Of a stretch of 53,700 bases of DNA, positions 22,531 to 31,563 are shown piece after piece. The notes below the pieces were generated by a model. That model did not search any database. It was given only the letters and a program-made list of their open reading frames with translations, and was not told the DNA's origin. The position numbers and the translations under genes are program-made. Within the stretch, counting starts at the first letter, position 1, and each line of letters starts with the position of its first letter. The stretch is taken from assembly GCF_001908205.1 (NCBI RefSeq), contig NZ_LGHL01000015.1, forward strand, positions 1 to 53,700, written 5' to 3'. Origin of the DNA: Bradyrhizobium sp. NAS80.1. GTDB taxonomy: Bacteria; Pseudomonadota; Alphaproteobacteria; Rhizobiales; Xanthobacteraceae.

Positions 22531-24060
22531 TTACTCGGACTTGTCGATATTCCAGAACACCGGGGTGGCCGGACCGTCGAGCACGCCGGTGAGCGACTTC
22601 CGCCACGCGCTCGGCGCCAGATACTGGCCGAGCGGCACGTAGATCACCTGGTCATAGGCTTCTTTCTGGATCTCGGTCGCGATCTTCTTCTGGTCGTCGA
22701 GCGAGGCAGCGCGGACGAAGTCTTCCTTGAGCTTCTCGATCTTGGGATCTTCCGCCCAGCCGAACCAGCCCTTCTTGCCCTGGCCGCCGATCGAGAGATT
22801 GGCGATCGGGTTGGAGACGTCGGCGCTGACCCAGTTGGTGAAGAACATGTTCCAGCCGCCCTCCTTCGGGGGCTTCTGGCTGGCGCGACGGCTCACCACC
22901 GTCTGCCAGTCGGTCGCCTGAGCATCGACCTTGAAGCCGGCTTCACGGAGCAACTGCACGGCCACCGTCGGCTGCGCCTTCAGTGTCACGACGTCGCCGG
23001 GCACCATGACCACGACGGGCGTGCCGTCATAGCCGGACTCGGCGAGCAGCTTCTTGGCTTCCGCCATACCGTTGCCCTTGACCAGCGATTCCGAGCCGAC
23101 GTCGGAAGCGAACGGCGTGTCGCAGATGAAGAACGCGCCGCAGATCTTGTAGTACTTGGGATTGCCGACGAGCGCGTCGAGCACATCCTTCTGATTCATC
23201 GCGAGCAAGGCCGCTCGGCGAATCTTCAGATTGTCGAAGGGCGGATAGAGGAAATTCATGCGACCAAGGGTCTGATAGCCGAACTTGTTCAGGACCTCGA
23301 CCTTGAGGTCAGCATTGCCTTCGAGCACAGGCAGCAGGTCCCACGGCGGCACTTCCATGAAGTCGATGTCGCCCGACTGCAGCGCGTTCACCGCGGTCTG
23401 CGAGTCCGGCATGGTGATCCACTCGACGCGATCAACCTTGACTACCTTGCCACCGGCGGTCCAGCTTGCCGGCTCCTTGCGCGGTACATAGTCGGTGTTC
23501 TTGACATAGACCGCCTTCACGCCGGGCTGGAATTCGCCCTGCACGAACTTGAACGGGCCGGATCCGATCTGCTCGGGGATCTGCTTGTCCGGCGGCGTCT
23601 CGGCGAGTCGCTTCGGCATCATGAAAGCCACGCGCGAGGACGGCTTGCCGATCGAATCGAGCACGAGACCGTAGGGCTCCTTGAGCTTCAGCGTGATGGT
23701 CTTGGCATCGGTCGCCTCGAGGCTCGCGGTGAAATCCCACAGCTTCTGGCCCATGCCGTCAACGGCGGCCCAGCGCTTCAACGAGGCGACGCAGTCTTCC
23801 GCCGTCACCGGCGCGCCGTCATGCCATTTCAGGCCGTCGCGCAGCGTGAAGGTATAGGTGAGCTTGTCGTCGGAGATCTTCCAGTCCGCCATCTGCGGCT
23901 GGATCTTGAAGTTCGCGTCCGTCGTGATCAGCGTGTCGTAAACCATGTAGCCATGGTCACGCGTGATGTAGGCGGTCGTGAAGATCGGATCGATGATCCG
24001 CAGATCCGAATGCATCACCGCCGTGATGGTCTTGCCGGCCGCAAACACCGGCGAGGCCAT
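22531..24060 (-). CDS. Peptide/dipeptide ABC-transporter binding protein, signal peptide out of frame
   Basis: 509 residues from ATG 24060 (MASPVFAAGKTITAV). SBP family 5 features: LRIIDPIFTTAYITRDHGYMVYDTL, LTYTFTLRDGLKWHDGAPVTAEDC, and the C-terminal YVPLGQYLAPSAW block. As read, it begins inside the signal peptide. A proper start exists at 24139 (MLSLMRRG, AGGAGA 9 bases upstream), but it is out of frame by one base. Removing one G from the G6 run at 24115-24120 gives a normal Sec signal (ASKLALSVVALSTAMASPVFA, cleavage near FAA). Either an assembly homopolymer error or a real inactivating frameshift. It is transcribed away from the permease genes at 26088. Confidence 0.9.
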   Translation of the reverse strand: MASPVFAAGKTITAVMHSDLRIIDPIFTTAYITRDHGYMVYDTLITTDANFKIQPQMADWKISDDKLTYTFTLRDGLKWHDGAPVTAEDCVASLKRWAAVDGMGQKLWDFTASLEATDAKTITLKLKEPYGLVLDSIGKPSSRVAFMMPKRLAETPPDKQIPEQIGSGPFKFVQGEFQPGVKAVYVKNTDYVPRKEPASWTAGGKVVKVDRVEWITMPDSQTAVNALQSGDIDFMEVPPWDLLPVLEGNADLKVEVLNKFGYQTLGRMNFLYPPFDNLKIRRAALLAMNQKDVLDALVGNPKYYKICGAFFICDTPFASDVGSESLVKGNGMAEAKKLLAESGYDGTPVVVMVPGDVVTLKAQPTVAVQLLREAGFKVDAQATDWQTVVSRRASQKPPKEGGWNMFFTNWVSADVSNPIANLSIGGQGKKGWFGWAEDPKIEKLKEDFVRAASLDDQKKIATEIQKEAYDQVIYVPLGQYLAPSAWRKSLTGVLDGPATPVFWNIDKSE

Positions 24061-24114
24061 TGCCGTCGAAAGCGCGACGACCGACAGCGCAAGTTTGGAG
24101 GCGAACGCGCGACG

Positions 24115-24120
24115 CCCCCC
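24115..24120 (-). other. G6 homopolymer at the frameshift in the signal peptide
   Basis: Six C on the plus strand (six G on the coding strand). Five would join the start at 24139 to the mature frame; six gives a different frame. Read directly from the sequence. Confidence 0.8.
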
Positions 24121-24406
24121 GGCGCATCAAGCTCAACATAGAAAGTTTCTCCTGACGTGAAACTGTTCAAAGGCAGGTTATTGGTTGAGCATCCGGTTCG
24201 TTCTTTAGGCGAACCAACCTTATGCAATGCCTTTATCTTTCGAGACTTGCAGACAGTGTTGAGCGCGTCAATCCGGTTTCGTTGCAGCCCGTCGCGGCGT
24301 GCACACGGGCTCCACAAAGATCAGTTTAGCTCTACAACGCTATCCGCTAACCCGCCTTCGGGGATGCAATGCGTGTTCCACCTTTCAAAGCCCGAGAGAC
24401 ACCCAG

Positions 24407-25537
24407 ATGAATCCAGCCAATCTCCCTTTTGATTCCGAGGCCATGCTCCAGGGTCTGCGCAACTGGGTCGAATGCGAGAGCCCGACCTGGGACGCAGGGG
24501 CAGTGAACCGCATGCTCGATATTGCAGCGCGGGATATGGCGATCATGGGTGCGACCATCGAACGCATCGCCGGCCGGCAAGGCTTTGGCGGCGTCATCCG
24601 CGCGCGCTTTCCGCATCCGAAGCAGGGCGAGCCGGGCATCCTGATCGCCGGACACATGGATACCGTCCACCCCGTCGGCACCATCGAGAAGCTGAAATGG
24701 CGGCGCGAAGGCAACAAGTGCTACGGCCCCGGCATCTTCGACATGAAGGGCGGCAACTACCTCTCGCTGGAGGCAATCCGGCAGCTGGCGCGGGCCTCCT
24801 TCACCACGCCCTTGCCGATCACCGTGCTGTTCACGCCGGACGAGGAGGTCGGCACCCCCTCGACACGCGACATCATCGAGGCCGAAGCCGCGCGCAATAA
24901 ATACGTGCTGGTGCCCGAGCCGGGTCGTGCTGATAACGGCGTGACCACGGGACGCTACGCCATCGCGCGCTTCAATCTGGAGGCAACGGGCCGGCCGAGC
25001 CACGCCGGGGCGACATTGTCCGCGGGACGCTCGGCGATCCGCGAGATGGCGCGGCAGATCCTCGCGATCGACGCGATGACGACCGAGGACTGCACATTCT
25101 CGGTCGGCGTCGTGCATGGCGGCCAATGGGTCAACTGCGTGGCCACGACCGCGACCGGCGAAGCGCTCTCCATGGCCAAGCGTCAGGCCGACCTCGATCG
25201 CGGTGTCGAGAAGATGCTGGCGCTATCAGGCACAGCCAATGACGTCGCCTTCAAGGTGACGCGTGGCGTCACCCGTCCGGTGTGGGAGCCGGACGCGGGC
25301 ACGATGGCGCTGTATGAAAAGGCGCGCGGCATCGCCAAGTCGCTCGGCGCCGAACTGCCGCATGCGAGTTCCGGCGGCGGCTCCGACGGCAACTTCACCG
25401 GCGCGATGGGCATCCCGACTCTCGACGGCCTCGGAGTTCGCGGCGCTAACGCCCACACGCTCGAGGAGTTCATCGAGGTCGACAGCCTGGTCGAGCGCGG
25501 GCGCTTGATGGCCGGACTGCTTGCGACGCTCGAATAA
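24407..25537 (+). CDS. M20 metallopeptidase, glutamate carboxypeptidase-like
   Basis: 376 residues. Zinc-site order: GHMDTVHP (His and Asp), DMKGG (bridging Asp), DEEVG (catalytic Glu-Glu), PEPG and the late His in RGANAHTLEE. The dimerisation insert carries RPSHAG. The layout resembles carboxypeptidase G2. The lack of a signal peptide suggests a cytoplasmic enzyme acting on imported peptides or N-acyl-glutamates. It is divergent from the binding-protein gene. Confidence 0.9.
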   Translation: MNPANLPFDSEAMLQGLRNWVECESPTWDAGAVNRMLDIAARDMAIMGATIERIAGRQGFGGVIRARFPHPKQGEPGILIAGHMDTVHPVGTIEKLKWRREGNKCYGPGIFDMKGGNYLSLEAIRQLARASFTTPLPITVLFTPDEEVGTPSTRDIIEAEAARNKYVLVPEPGRADNGVTTGRYAIARFNLEATGRPSHAGATLSAGRSAIREMARQILAIDAMTTEDCTFSVGVVHGGQWVNCVATTATGEALSMAKRQADLDRGVEKMLALSGTANDVAFKVTRGVTRPVWEPDAGTMALYEKARGIAKSLGAELPHASSGGGSDGNFTGAMGIPTLDGLGVRGANAHTLEEFIEVDSLVERGRLMAGLLATLE

Positions 25538-26087
25538 TTGAATCAACGTCGCACTGCACAATGCCTCAGCAGGTGCGATTGAAATTTGACCTTGTTCAGA
25601 ATTGAGCCGCATCGTACCGCCCGATTGTCCACGCAACGATGCGGGAGAGATCGCAACGAAGGTTTCAGCTTTCGTTGCTGCGCCGACGGAGCACCTCGTG
25701 ACAGATGGGGCGCCGCCAACGGCCTTTGACCGGCGGTTTGCCGTCTCTAACTCAACGGGAGCCCCGGAACCTGCCATGACAAATATCGCCATCATCGGCG
25801 CCGGCATCACCCGCTTAACGATCGCCCATGCCCTGCTCGAAGGCGGCAGCCAAGGCCACCTCGCTACACTTGGGGTTGAGCGCGAGTTTCGTCATGCATC
25901 CTGAGTGGTCAATGCCGGAGCCCGGGGCGGCCCCTTGATACGGCCCTGCCCTTGGCACACAATTTGCCCCGCAAGGACGACTTCTCCGGCCGACCCTTCC
26001 AGTCCGAATGACAGGCGCGCATGATAGACACGACAGACTCGACGGGCGCCTTACGGCCCCACAAATTCCGCAGCCGGAGATAGGTGC
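25538..26087. other. 550-bp intergenic region before the permease operon
   Basis: Holds the FAD-protein fragment at 25776. Otherwise I see no gene. The last 100 bases should contain the promoter of the permease operon; GGAGATAGG precedes ATG 26088. Confidence 0.5.
25776..25850 (+). pseudogene. N-terminal fragment of an FAD-dependent oxidoreductase
   Basis: ATG followed by MTNIAIIGAGITRLTIAHAL and LEGG: a Rossmann beta-alpha-beta dinucleotide-binding start. The third Gly of GxGxxG is Arg, and the frame stops making sense within 30 residues. Leftover of a deleted oxidase or dehydrogenase gene. Confidence 0.6.
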
Positions 26088-27029
26088 ATGCTAGGTTATC
26101 TCATTCGCCGCGTTCTGGCCGCGGTGCCCGTGATGGGCGTCGTCGCACTGTTCGTGTTCCTGCTGCTAAGGCTGACGCCAGGCGATCCCGCAGCGATTCT
26201 CGCCGGCGACAACGCGACGCCGGAGCGGCTGGAGCGCATCCGCACCTCGCTCGGCCTCAACGAGCCCCTGATCGTGCAGTTCATCACATGGGTGAACAAG
26301 CTGCTGCACGGCGATCTCGGCACCTCGCTCATCTCTAACCTGCCGGTGATGAAGATGATCGGCCAGCGCGTCGAGCCGTCGATCTCGATCGCGCTGTCGA
26401 CCATCATCCTCGCCGTCATCGTCGCCGTTCCCTTGGGTGTGATCGCGGCCTGGAAGCACGGCACCTGGATCGACCGCTTCGTGATGGGTCTCTCCGTGCT
26501 CGGCTTCTCCGTGCCTGTGTTCGTCGTCGGCTACATCCTGATCGAGATCTTCGCCATCGACCTGCGCTGGGTGCCAGTGCAGGGCTTCAAGAGCATCTCG
26601 AACGGTTTCGGACCGTTCTTCGAGCGCATCATCTTGCCGACCTGCGCGCTGTCCTTCATCTACATCGCGCTGATCGCGCGCATGACGCGCGCGGCGATGC
26701 TCGACGTGCTCGGCGAGGACTATGTGCGCACCGCGCGGGCCAAGGGCATCAACGAGGTCGCCGTGATGATGCGGCATGCGCTGCGCAATGCCGCCGTGCC
26801 TGTTATCACCGTGATCGGCACCGGCTTTGCACTTCTGATCTCCGGCGTCGTTGTGACCGAGAGCGTGTTCAACATCCCCGGCATCGGCCGCCTCACGGTG
26901 GATGCGGTGCTGGCGCGCGACTATCCGGTGATCCAGGCAATGATCCTGCTGACGTCGCTGATCTACGTCGTCGTCAATCTGCTGATCGACGTCGCCTACA
27001 CACTGCTCGATCCCCGGATCCGGTACTGA
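26088..27029 (+). CDS. Peptide ABC-transporter permease (DppB-like)
   Basis: 313 residues, six helices. MLGYLIRRVLAAVPVMGVV at the start, LLRLTPGDPAAIL, and the EAA loop (YVRTARAKGINEVAVMMRHALRNA) that contacts the ATPase. Partner of the next permease. Confidence 0.93.
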   Translation: MLGYLIRRVLAAVPVMGVVALFVFLLLRLTPGDPAAILAGDNATPERLERIRTSLGLNEPLIVQFITWVNKLLHGDLGTSLISNLPVMKMIGQRVEPSISIALSTIILAVIVAVPLGVIAAWKHGTWIDRFVMGLSVLGFSVPVFVVGYILIEIFAIDLRWVPVQGFKSISNGFGPFFERIILPTCALSFIYIALIARMTRAAMLDVLGEDYVRTARAKGINEVAVMMRHALRNAAVPVITVIGTGFALLISGVVVTESVFNIPGIGRLTVDAVLARDYPVIQAMILLTSLIYVVVNLLIDVAYTLLDPRIRY

Positions 27030-27048
27030 GGCAAGGATAAGAACAAAG

Positions 27049-27936
27049 ATGTCGGTCGATACCCTTCCCCAGTCGTCCATCCCGATCACGTCGCCGCTGC
27101 GGCCACGCTTCGGATTCCTCACCTCGACGCCGATCATCGCGGCGGCAACCGCTTGCCTCACGCTGATCGTGCTGGTCTCGATCCTGGCACCACTGATCGC
27201 GCCGCACGATCCGATTCAGCTTGCGCCCTCGCAGCGACTGAAGCCGGCATCGGCGCAGTTCCTGCTCGGCACCGACGCCTATGGTCGTGACCTCCTGTCG
27301 CGCGTCATTTATGGCGGCCGCATCTCGCTTCTGATCGGGATCGGCTCGGCGATCCTGTCGATCGTCATCGGGCTTGCGATCGGCCTCGTCTCCGGCTTCT
27401 TCAAGCTGGTCGATTCCGTCCTGATGCGCGTCATGGATGGCCTGATGGCGATGCCGAGCATCCTGCTCGCCATCGCCGTGGTGTCGCTGTCCGGCGCCAG
27501 CATCTGGACCGTGCTGGTCGCGATCACCATCCCCGAAATCCCGCGCGTGGCGCGCCTCGTGCGCTCGGTCGTGCTGTCGGCGCGCGAAGAGCCGTACGTC
27601 GAGGCTGCGATCTCGGTCGGCTCGTCCCTGCCCAAGATCATGTGGCGGCATCTGATGCCGAACACGATCGCGCCTCTGATCGTCCAGGGCACCTACGTCT
27701 GCGCGTCCGCGATCCTCACCGAGGCCATCCTCTCCTTCCTCGGCGCCGGCATCTCGCCGGAGACGCCGACCTGGGGCAACATCATGGCCGAGGGCCGCCA
27801 GTACTTCCAGCTCAAGCCGACGCTGATCTTCTGGCCGGGCCTGCTGCTCTCGATCGCCATCCTCAGCATCAACCTGATCGGCGACGCCGCCCGCGACGCA
27901 CTCGATCCCCGCATGAAGCAGCGGGAGGGGAAGTGA
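27049..27936 (+). CDS. Peptide ABC-transporter permease (DppC-like)
   Basis: 295 residues, six helices. The N-terminal cytoplasmic segment precedes LIAPHDPIQL and LLGTDAYGRDLLSRVIYGGR, hallmarks of the DppC/OppC group; the EAA loop is EEPYVEAAISVGSSLPKIMWRH. It lies 19 bp after the DppB-like gene. Confidence 0.93.
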   Translation: MSVDTLPQSSIPITSPLRPRFGFLTSTPIIAAATACLTLIVLVSILAPLIAPHDPIQLAPSQRLKPASAQFLLGTDAYGRDLLSRVIYGGRISLLIGIGSAILSIVIGLAIGLVSGFFKLVDSVLMRVMDGLMAMPSILLAIAVVSLSGASIWTVLVAITIPEIPRVARLVRSVVLSAREEPYVEAAISVGSSLPKIMWRHLMPNTIAPLIVQGTYVCASAILTEAILSFLGAGISPETPTWGNIMAEGRQYFQLKPTLIFWPGLLLSIAILSINLIGDAARDALDPRMKQREGK

Positions 27937-27950
27937 TGACCATCAATTCT

Positions 27951-28074
27951 GTCATTCCGGGGCGCGACGAAGTCGCGAGCCCGGAATCCATTTCACCGCT
28001 TGTAGTGACGCCCGATGGATTCTCTGATGCGCAATTGCGCATCATAGTTCGCGCTGCGCGCGCCCCGGAATGAC
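27951..28074. repeat. Dispersed palindromic repeat, family A, inside the ABC operon
   Basis: Ends GTCATTCCGGGGCG and CGCCCCGGAATGAC are exact reverse complements. An inner block GCGACGAAGTCGCGAGCCCG recurs in other copies (45319-45437, 50062-50166). It falls between the permease and ATPase genes and would form a long hairpin in the operon mRNA. Confidence 0.85.
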
Positions 28075-28086
28075 GAGAGAGTTTGC

Positions 28087-29736
28087 ATGACCAACACCGT
28101 TCTCGACATCAACAATCTTGTCGTTTCCATCGGCAAGAAGCCGAAGGGTGCGAACATCATCGACGGCATCTCGATCCAGGTGCGCGAGCGCGAGACGCTG
28201 TGCCTGGTCGGTGAGAGCGGCTCGGGCAAGTCGGTGACCTCGCTCACCACGATGGGCCTGCTGCCCAAGGGCACGCTGGTTCCGACCGGCGGCAGCATCA
28301 AGCTGGTCGGCGAAGAGCTGCTCACCGCGACCGACCGCCGCCTGCGGCAGCTGCGTGCCACGCAAATGGCGATGATCTTCCAGGAGCCGATGACCGCGCT
28401 CAATCCGGTGGTGCCGGTCGGCCGCCAGATCGACGAAGTGCTCCGCGCCCATACCGATCTCGACGCCAAGGCGCGAAAGAAGCGCATCCTCGACATGATG
28501 GAGCAGGTCCGCCTGCCCCAGGTCGAGCGCATCTTCGCCTCCTACCCGCACCGCCTCTCCGGCGGTCAGCGCCAGCGCATCATGATCGCGATGGCGCTGG
28601 TGCTGGAGCCGAAGCTTCTGATTGCGGACGAGCCGACCACCGCGCTCGACGTCACCACGCAGAAGCAGATCCTGACCCTGATCCGCGACCTCCAGCGCGA
28701 TCACGGCACCGCCGTGCTGTTCATCACCCACGACATGGGCGTGGTGGCCGAGATCGCCGACCGCGTTGCCGTGATGCGACAGGGCCGGCTGGTCGAGACC
28801 GGCCCGCTCGAGGCCGTGCTGCGCAATCCGACCATGGAATACACCCGCAACCTGCTGGCCTCCGTGCCGAGCCTGGTGCCGCGGTCGCCGCGCGAGGAGA
28901 GCCGCGAGCCCGTGGTGCTGGAGACCAACGACCTCAGCAAGGTCTATCGCGAGCGCGCGTTCTTCGGCAAAGGCCGCGAGGTCGTCGCCGCCGACAAGGT
29001 CACACTCACGCTGCGCAAGGGCCGCACGCTTGGCATCGTCGGCGAAAGCGGCTCCGGCAAGTCGACGGTGGCGCGCTGCATCGTGCGCCTGATCGACCCG
29101 ACCTCCGGCGGCGTGCGTCTTTCGGGCCGAGAGATCTCGGACATCTCGCGCCGCCTGCTGCAGCCGCACCGGCAGAAGATCCAGATCGTGTTTCAGGATC
29201 CCTACCGCTCGCTCAACCCGCGCGTCACCGTCGGCGAAAGCATCGCGGAAGGCCCGATCAACTACGGCGTCGCGCACGCCGATGCGATGAAGCGCGCCCG
29301 CGAGCTGCTCGAACTGGTCGGCCTGCCGGCCGATGCGGCGTCGCGCTATCCGCACCAGTTCTCCGGCGGCCAGCGCCAGCGTATCGCCATTGCCCGCGCG
29401 CTTGCGCTCGATCCCGACGTCCTGGTCGCGGACGAAGCGGTCTCAGCGCTCGACGTCTCCGTGCAGGCGCAGGTGCTGGAACTGCTCGACGAGATCCAGA
29501 AGCGGCTCGGCATCGCCATCCTCTTCATCACCCACGACTTACGCGTCGCCGCCCAGATCTGCGACGAGGTCGTGGTGATGCAGCACGGCCGCGTCGTCGA
29601 ACAGGGCCCGGCGGCGGAGGTGCTGACGCATCCGAAGGAGGCCTACACCAAGGCGCTGCTGGACGCCGCCCCCGGCCGCAACTGGGACTTTGCGAACTTC
29701 CAGCCGGTGTCCGAGGGCGTGGCGGCCAGCATGTAG
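28087..29736 (+). CDS. Peptide ABC-transporter ATPase, two domains fused (DppD-DppF type)
   Basis: 549 residues with two complete ABC cassettes. First: Walker A GESGSGKS (about 43-50), signature LSGGQRQRI (about 157) and Walker B LLIADEPTTALD. Second: Walker A GESGSGKS (about 319-326), signature FSGGQRQRI (about 425) and LVADEAVSALD. The OppD/F C-terminal tail regions are present. It energises the two permeases upstream. Confidence 0.95.
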   Translation: MTNTVLDINNLVVSIGKKPKGANIIDGISIQVRERETLCLVGESGSGKSVTSLTTMGLLPKGTLVPTGGSIKLVGEELLTATDRRLRQLRATQMAMIFQEPMTALNPVVPVGRQIDEVLRAHTDLDAKARKKRILDMMEQVRLPQVERIFASYPHRLSGGQRQRIMIAMALVLEPKLLIADEPTTALDVTTQKQILTLIRDLQRDHGTAVLFITHDMGVVAEIADRVAVMRQGRLVETGPLEAVLRNPTMEYTRNLLASVPSLVPRSPREESREPVVLETNDLSKVYRERAFFGKGREVVAADKVTLTLRKGRTLGIVGESGSGKSTVARCIVRLIDPTSGGVRLSGREISDISRRLLQPHRQKIQIVFQDPYRSLNPRVTVGESIAEGPINYGVAHADAMKRARELLELVGLPADAASRYPHQFSGGQRQRIAIARALALDPDVLVADEAVSALDVSVQAQVLELLDEIQKRLGIAILFITHDLRVAAQICDEVVVMQHGRVVEQGPAAEVLTHPKEAYTKALLDAAPGRNWDFANFQPVSEGVAASM

Positions 29737-29750
29737 CAACATTCTCCGGT

Positions 29751-29877
29751 GTCGTCCCGGCGAACGCCGGGACCCATACCGCGGAATCTATCGACCGCGT
29801 GTGATACACGTCCCGAACTTCTAGTCTTCGCCAAACTCCTCCCTGGGGTTATGGGTCCCCGCGTTCGCGGGGACGAC
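29751..29877. repeat. Dispersed palindromic repeat, family B
   Basis: GTCGTCCCGGCGAACGCCGG at the left and CCCCGCGTTCGCGGGGACGAC-like sequence at the right pair as an imperfect inverted repeat. It fills much of the 29737-30044 gap; the rest (29878-30044) shows no gene. Confidence 0.75.
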
Positions 29878-30044
29878 AGTGAGAATGTGGAGACGCCTTC
29901 TCAGACAACACCCACCGCATCCGCAGCATTCCCAAAATGATCTGACCCTATGCATGGCGGGATTGCTTCCCACCTTGCTCTAGCTGCAGGGCCAAGGCTA
30001 ACGTCGAAGCCTAACGTCGCGCTCAAACGCCTGGACTTGAATTG

Positions 30045-31550
30045 ATGACACGTATCGCCGTCGGCGGCTTCCTGCACGAGACCAACACCTTCGCTCCGAC
30101 GAAGGCCACTTTCGCAGACTTCCAGCACGGCGGCGGCTGGCCGGCGATGACTGAGGGCGCCGACGTGCTGAGGGTGATGCGGCGCATCAATGTCGGTCTT
30201 GCCGGCTTCGCCGACAGCGCTGAAGCGAACGGCTGGGAACTCGTTCCGACGATCGCCTGCGCCGCGAGCCCGTCGGCCCATGTCACCAAGGATGCGTTCG
30301 AGCGCATCGTGAAGGTGATGGTCGACGGCATCAGAGCGGCCGGGCCGATCGACGCCGTCTATCTCGATCTTCACGGCGCCATGGTGACCGAGCATCTCGA
30401 CGACGGCGAAGGCGAAATCCTGGCGCGCGTGCGCCGCGTCATCGGGAAGGATATTCCGCTGGTCGCGAGCCTCGACCTCCACGCCAACGTCACGCCTGAA
30501 ATGATGGAACATGCGGACGCGCTGATCGCCTACCGCACCTATCCCCATGTCGACATGGCCGAGACCGGCCGTGCCTCGGCCAAGCACCTCGCTTTGCTTC
30601 TGAAGACCAAGCAGCGCTTTGCAAAGTCGTTCCGCCAATTGCCGTTCCTGATCGCGATCAGCTGGCAATGCACCAACGACTTTCCGACCAAGGGCATCTA
30701 CGAAAAGCTCGCCGCGCTGGAGAGCGATGCGGTTCCGACCCTGTCTTTCGCGCCCGGTTTCCCCGCCGCCGATTTCCGCGATTGCGGACCGAGCGTGTTC
30801 GCCTATGGCAAGACGCAGGCGGACGCCGACCGCGCAGCGGATGCCATCGTCAAACTCGTCGAAAGCCACGAGGACGATTTCGACGGCAAGATCTGGTCCC
30901 CCGATGATGGCGTGCGCCATGCGATGGAGCTTGCCAAGGGCGCGAGCAAGCCGATCATCATCGCCGATACCCAGGACAATCCCGGCGCCGGCGGCGATTC
31001 CGACACCACCGGCATGCTGCGCGCGCTGGTGCGCAACAAGGCCAGCGCCGCGACAGGCGCGATCTACGATCCGGAGTCGGCGAAAGCTGCGCACGCGGCC
31101 GGCGTCGGCGCGACCGTGACGCTCGCGCTCGGCGGCAAGTCCGGCATCCCCGGCGATGAGCCCTATCGCGAGACCTTCGTCGTCGAAAAGCTGTCCGACG
31201 GCCGCTTCATTGCGCCCGGCCCCTATTACGGCGGCCGCGAGATGGAGATGGGTCCGTCCGCGTGCCTGCGCATCGGCGACGTCCGAGTGGTCGTGAGTTC
31301 GCACAAGGCGCAGCTCGCCGACCAGGCGATGTACCGCTATGTCGGCATCGAGCCGACCGCGCAGAAGATTTTGGTCAACAAGAGCTCGGTGCATTTCCGC
31401 GCCGATTTCGAGCCGATCGCAGAGAAGCTGATGATCTGCGCCGCGCCCGGCGCAATGCCGGCCGACACTGCGACGCTGCCATGGACACGCCTGCGGCCAG
31501 GTATCCGCATCAAGCCGAACGGCCCCGTTTTCACTCCCCCGTCACGCTAA
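30045..31550 (+). CDS. M81-family metallopeptidase (MlrC-like)
   Basis: 501 residues. The N-terminal domain starts MTRIAVGGFLHETNTFAPTK with the metal-ligand His-Glu typical of MlrC. DLHGAMV, LDLHANVTPEM (Asp, His) and AYRTYPHVDM (His) follow. The C-terminal domain has DTQDNPGAGGDSDTTGML, another family block. MlrC hydrolyses linear peptides from microcystin breakdown; here a general peptide or amide substrate is more likely. A TTG 3 bases earlier is a possible start. Confidence 0.88.
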   Translation: MTRIAVGGFLHETNTFAPTKATFADFQHGGGWPAMTEGADVLRVMRRINVGLAGFADSAEANGWELVPTIACAASPSAHVTKDAFERIVKVMVDGIRAAGPIDAVYLDLHGAMVTEHLDDGEGEILARVRRVIGKDIPLVASLDLHANVTPEMMEHADALIAYRTYPHVDMAETGRASAKHLALLLKTKQRFAKSFRQLPFLIAISWQCTNDFPTKGIYEKLAALESDAVPTLSFAPGFPAADFRDCGPSVFAYGKTQADADRAADAIVKLVESHEDDFDGKIWSPDDGVRHAMELAKGASKPIIIADTQDNPGAGGDSDTTGMLRALVRNKASAATGAIYDPESAKAAHAAGVGATVTLALGGKSGIPGDEPYRETFVVEKLSDGRFIAPGPYYGGREMEMGPSACLRIGDVRVVVSSHKAQLADQAMYRYVGIEPTAQKILVNKSSVHFRADFEPIAEKLMICAAPGAMPADTATLPWTRLRPGIRIKPNGPVFTPPSR

Positions 31551-31563
31551 CTGGACAGGACAC

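Noticed and set aside
27951..28074. CRISPR array
   Set aside because: The repeats are single long palindromes in separate intergenic gaps, with no regular direct repeats or spacers and no cas genes in the window.
28042..29355. 437-codon minus-strand frame opposite the ABC ATPase
   Set aside because: Mirror of a high-GC coding gene; the plus strand has two complete ABC cassettes.
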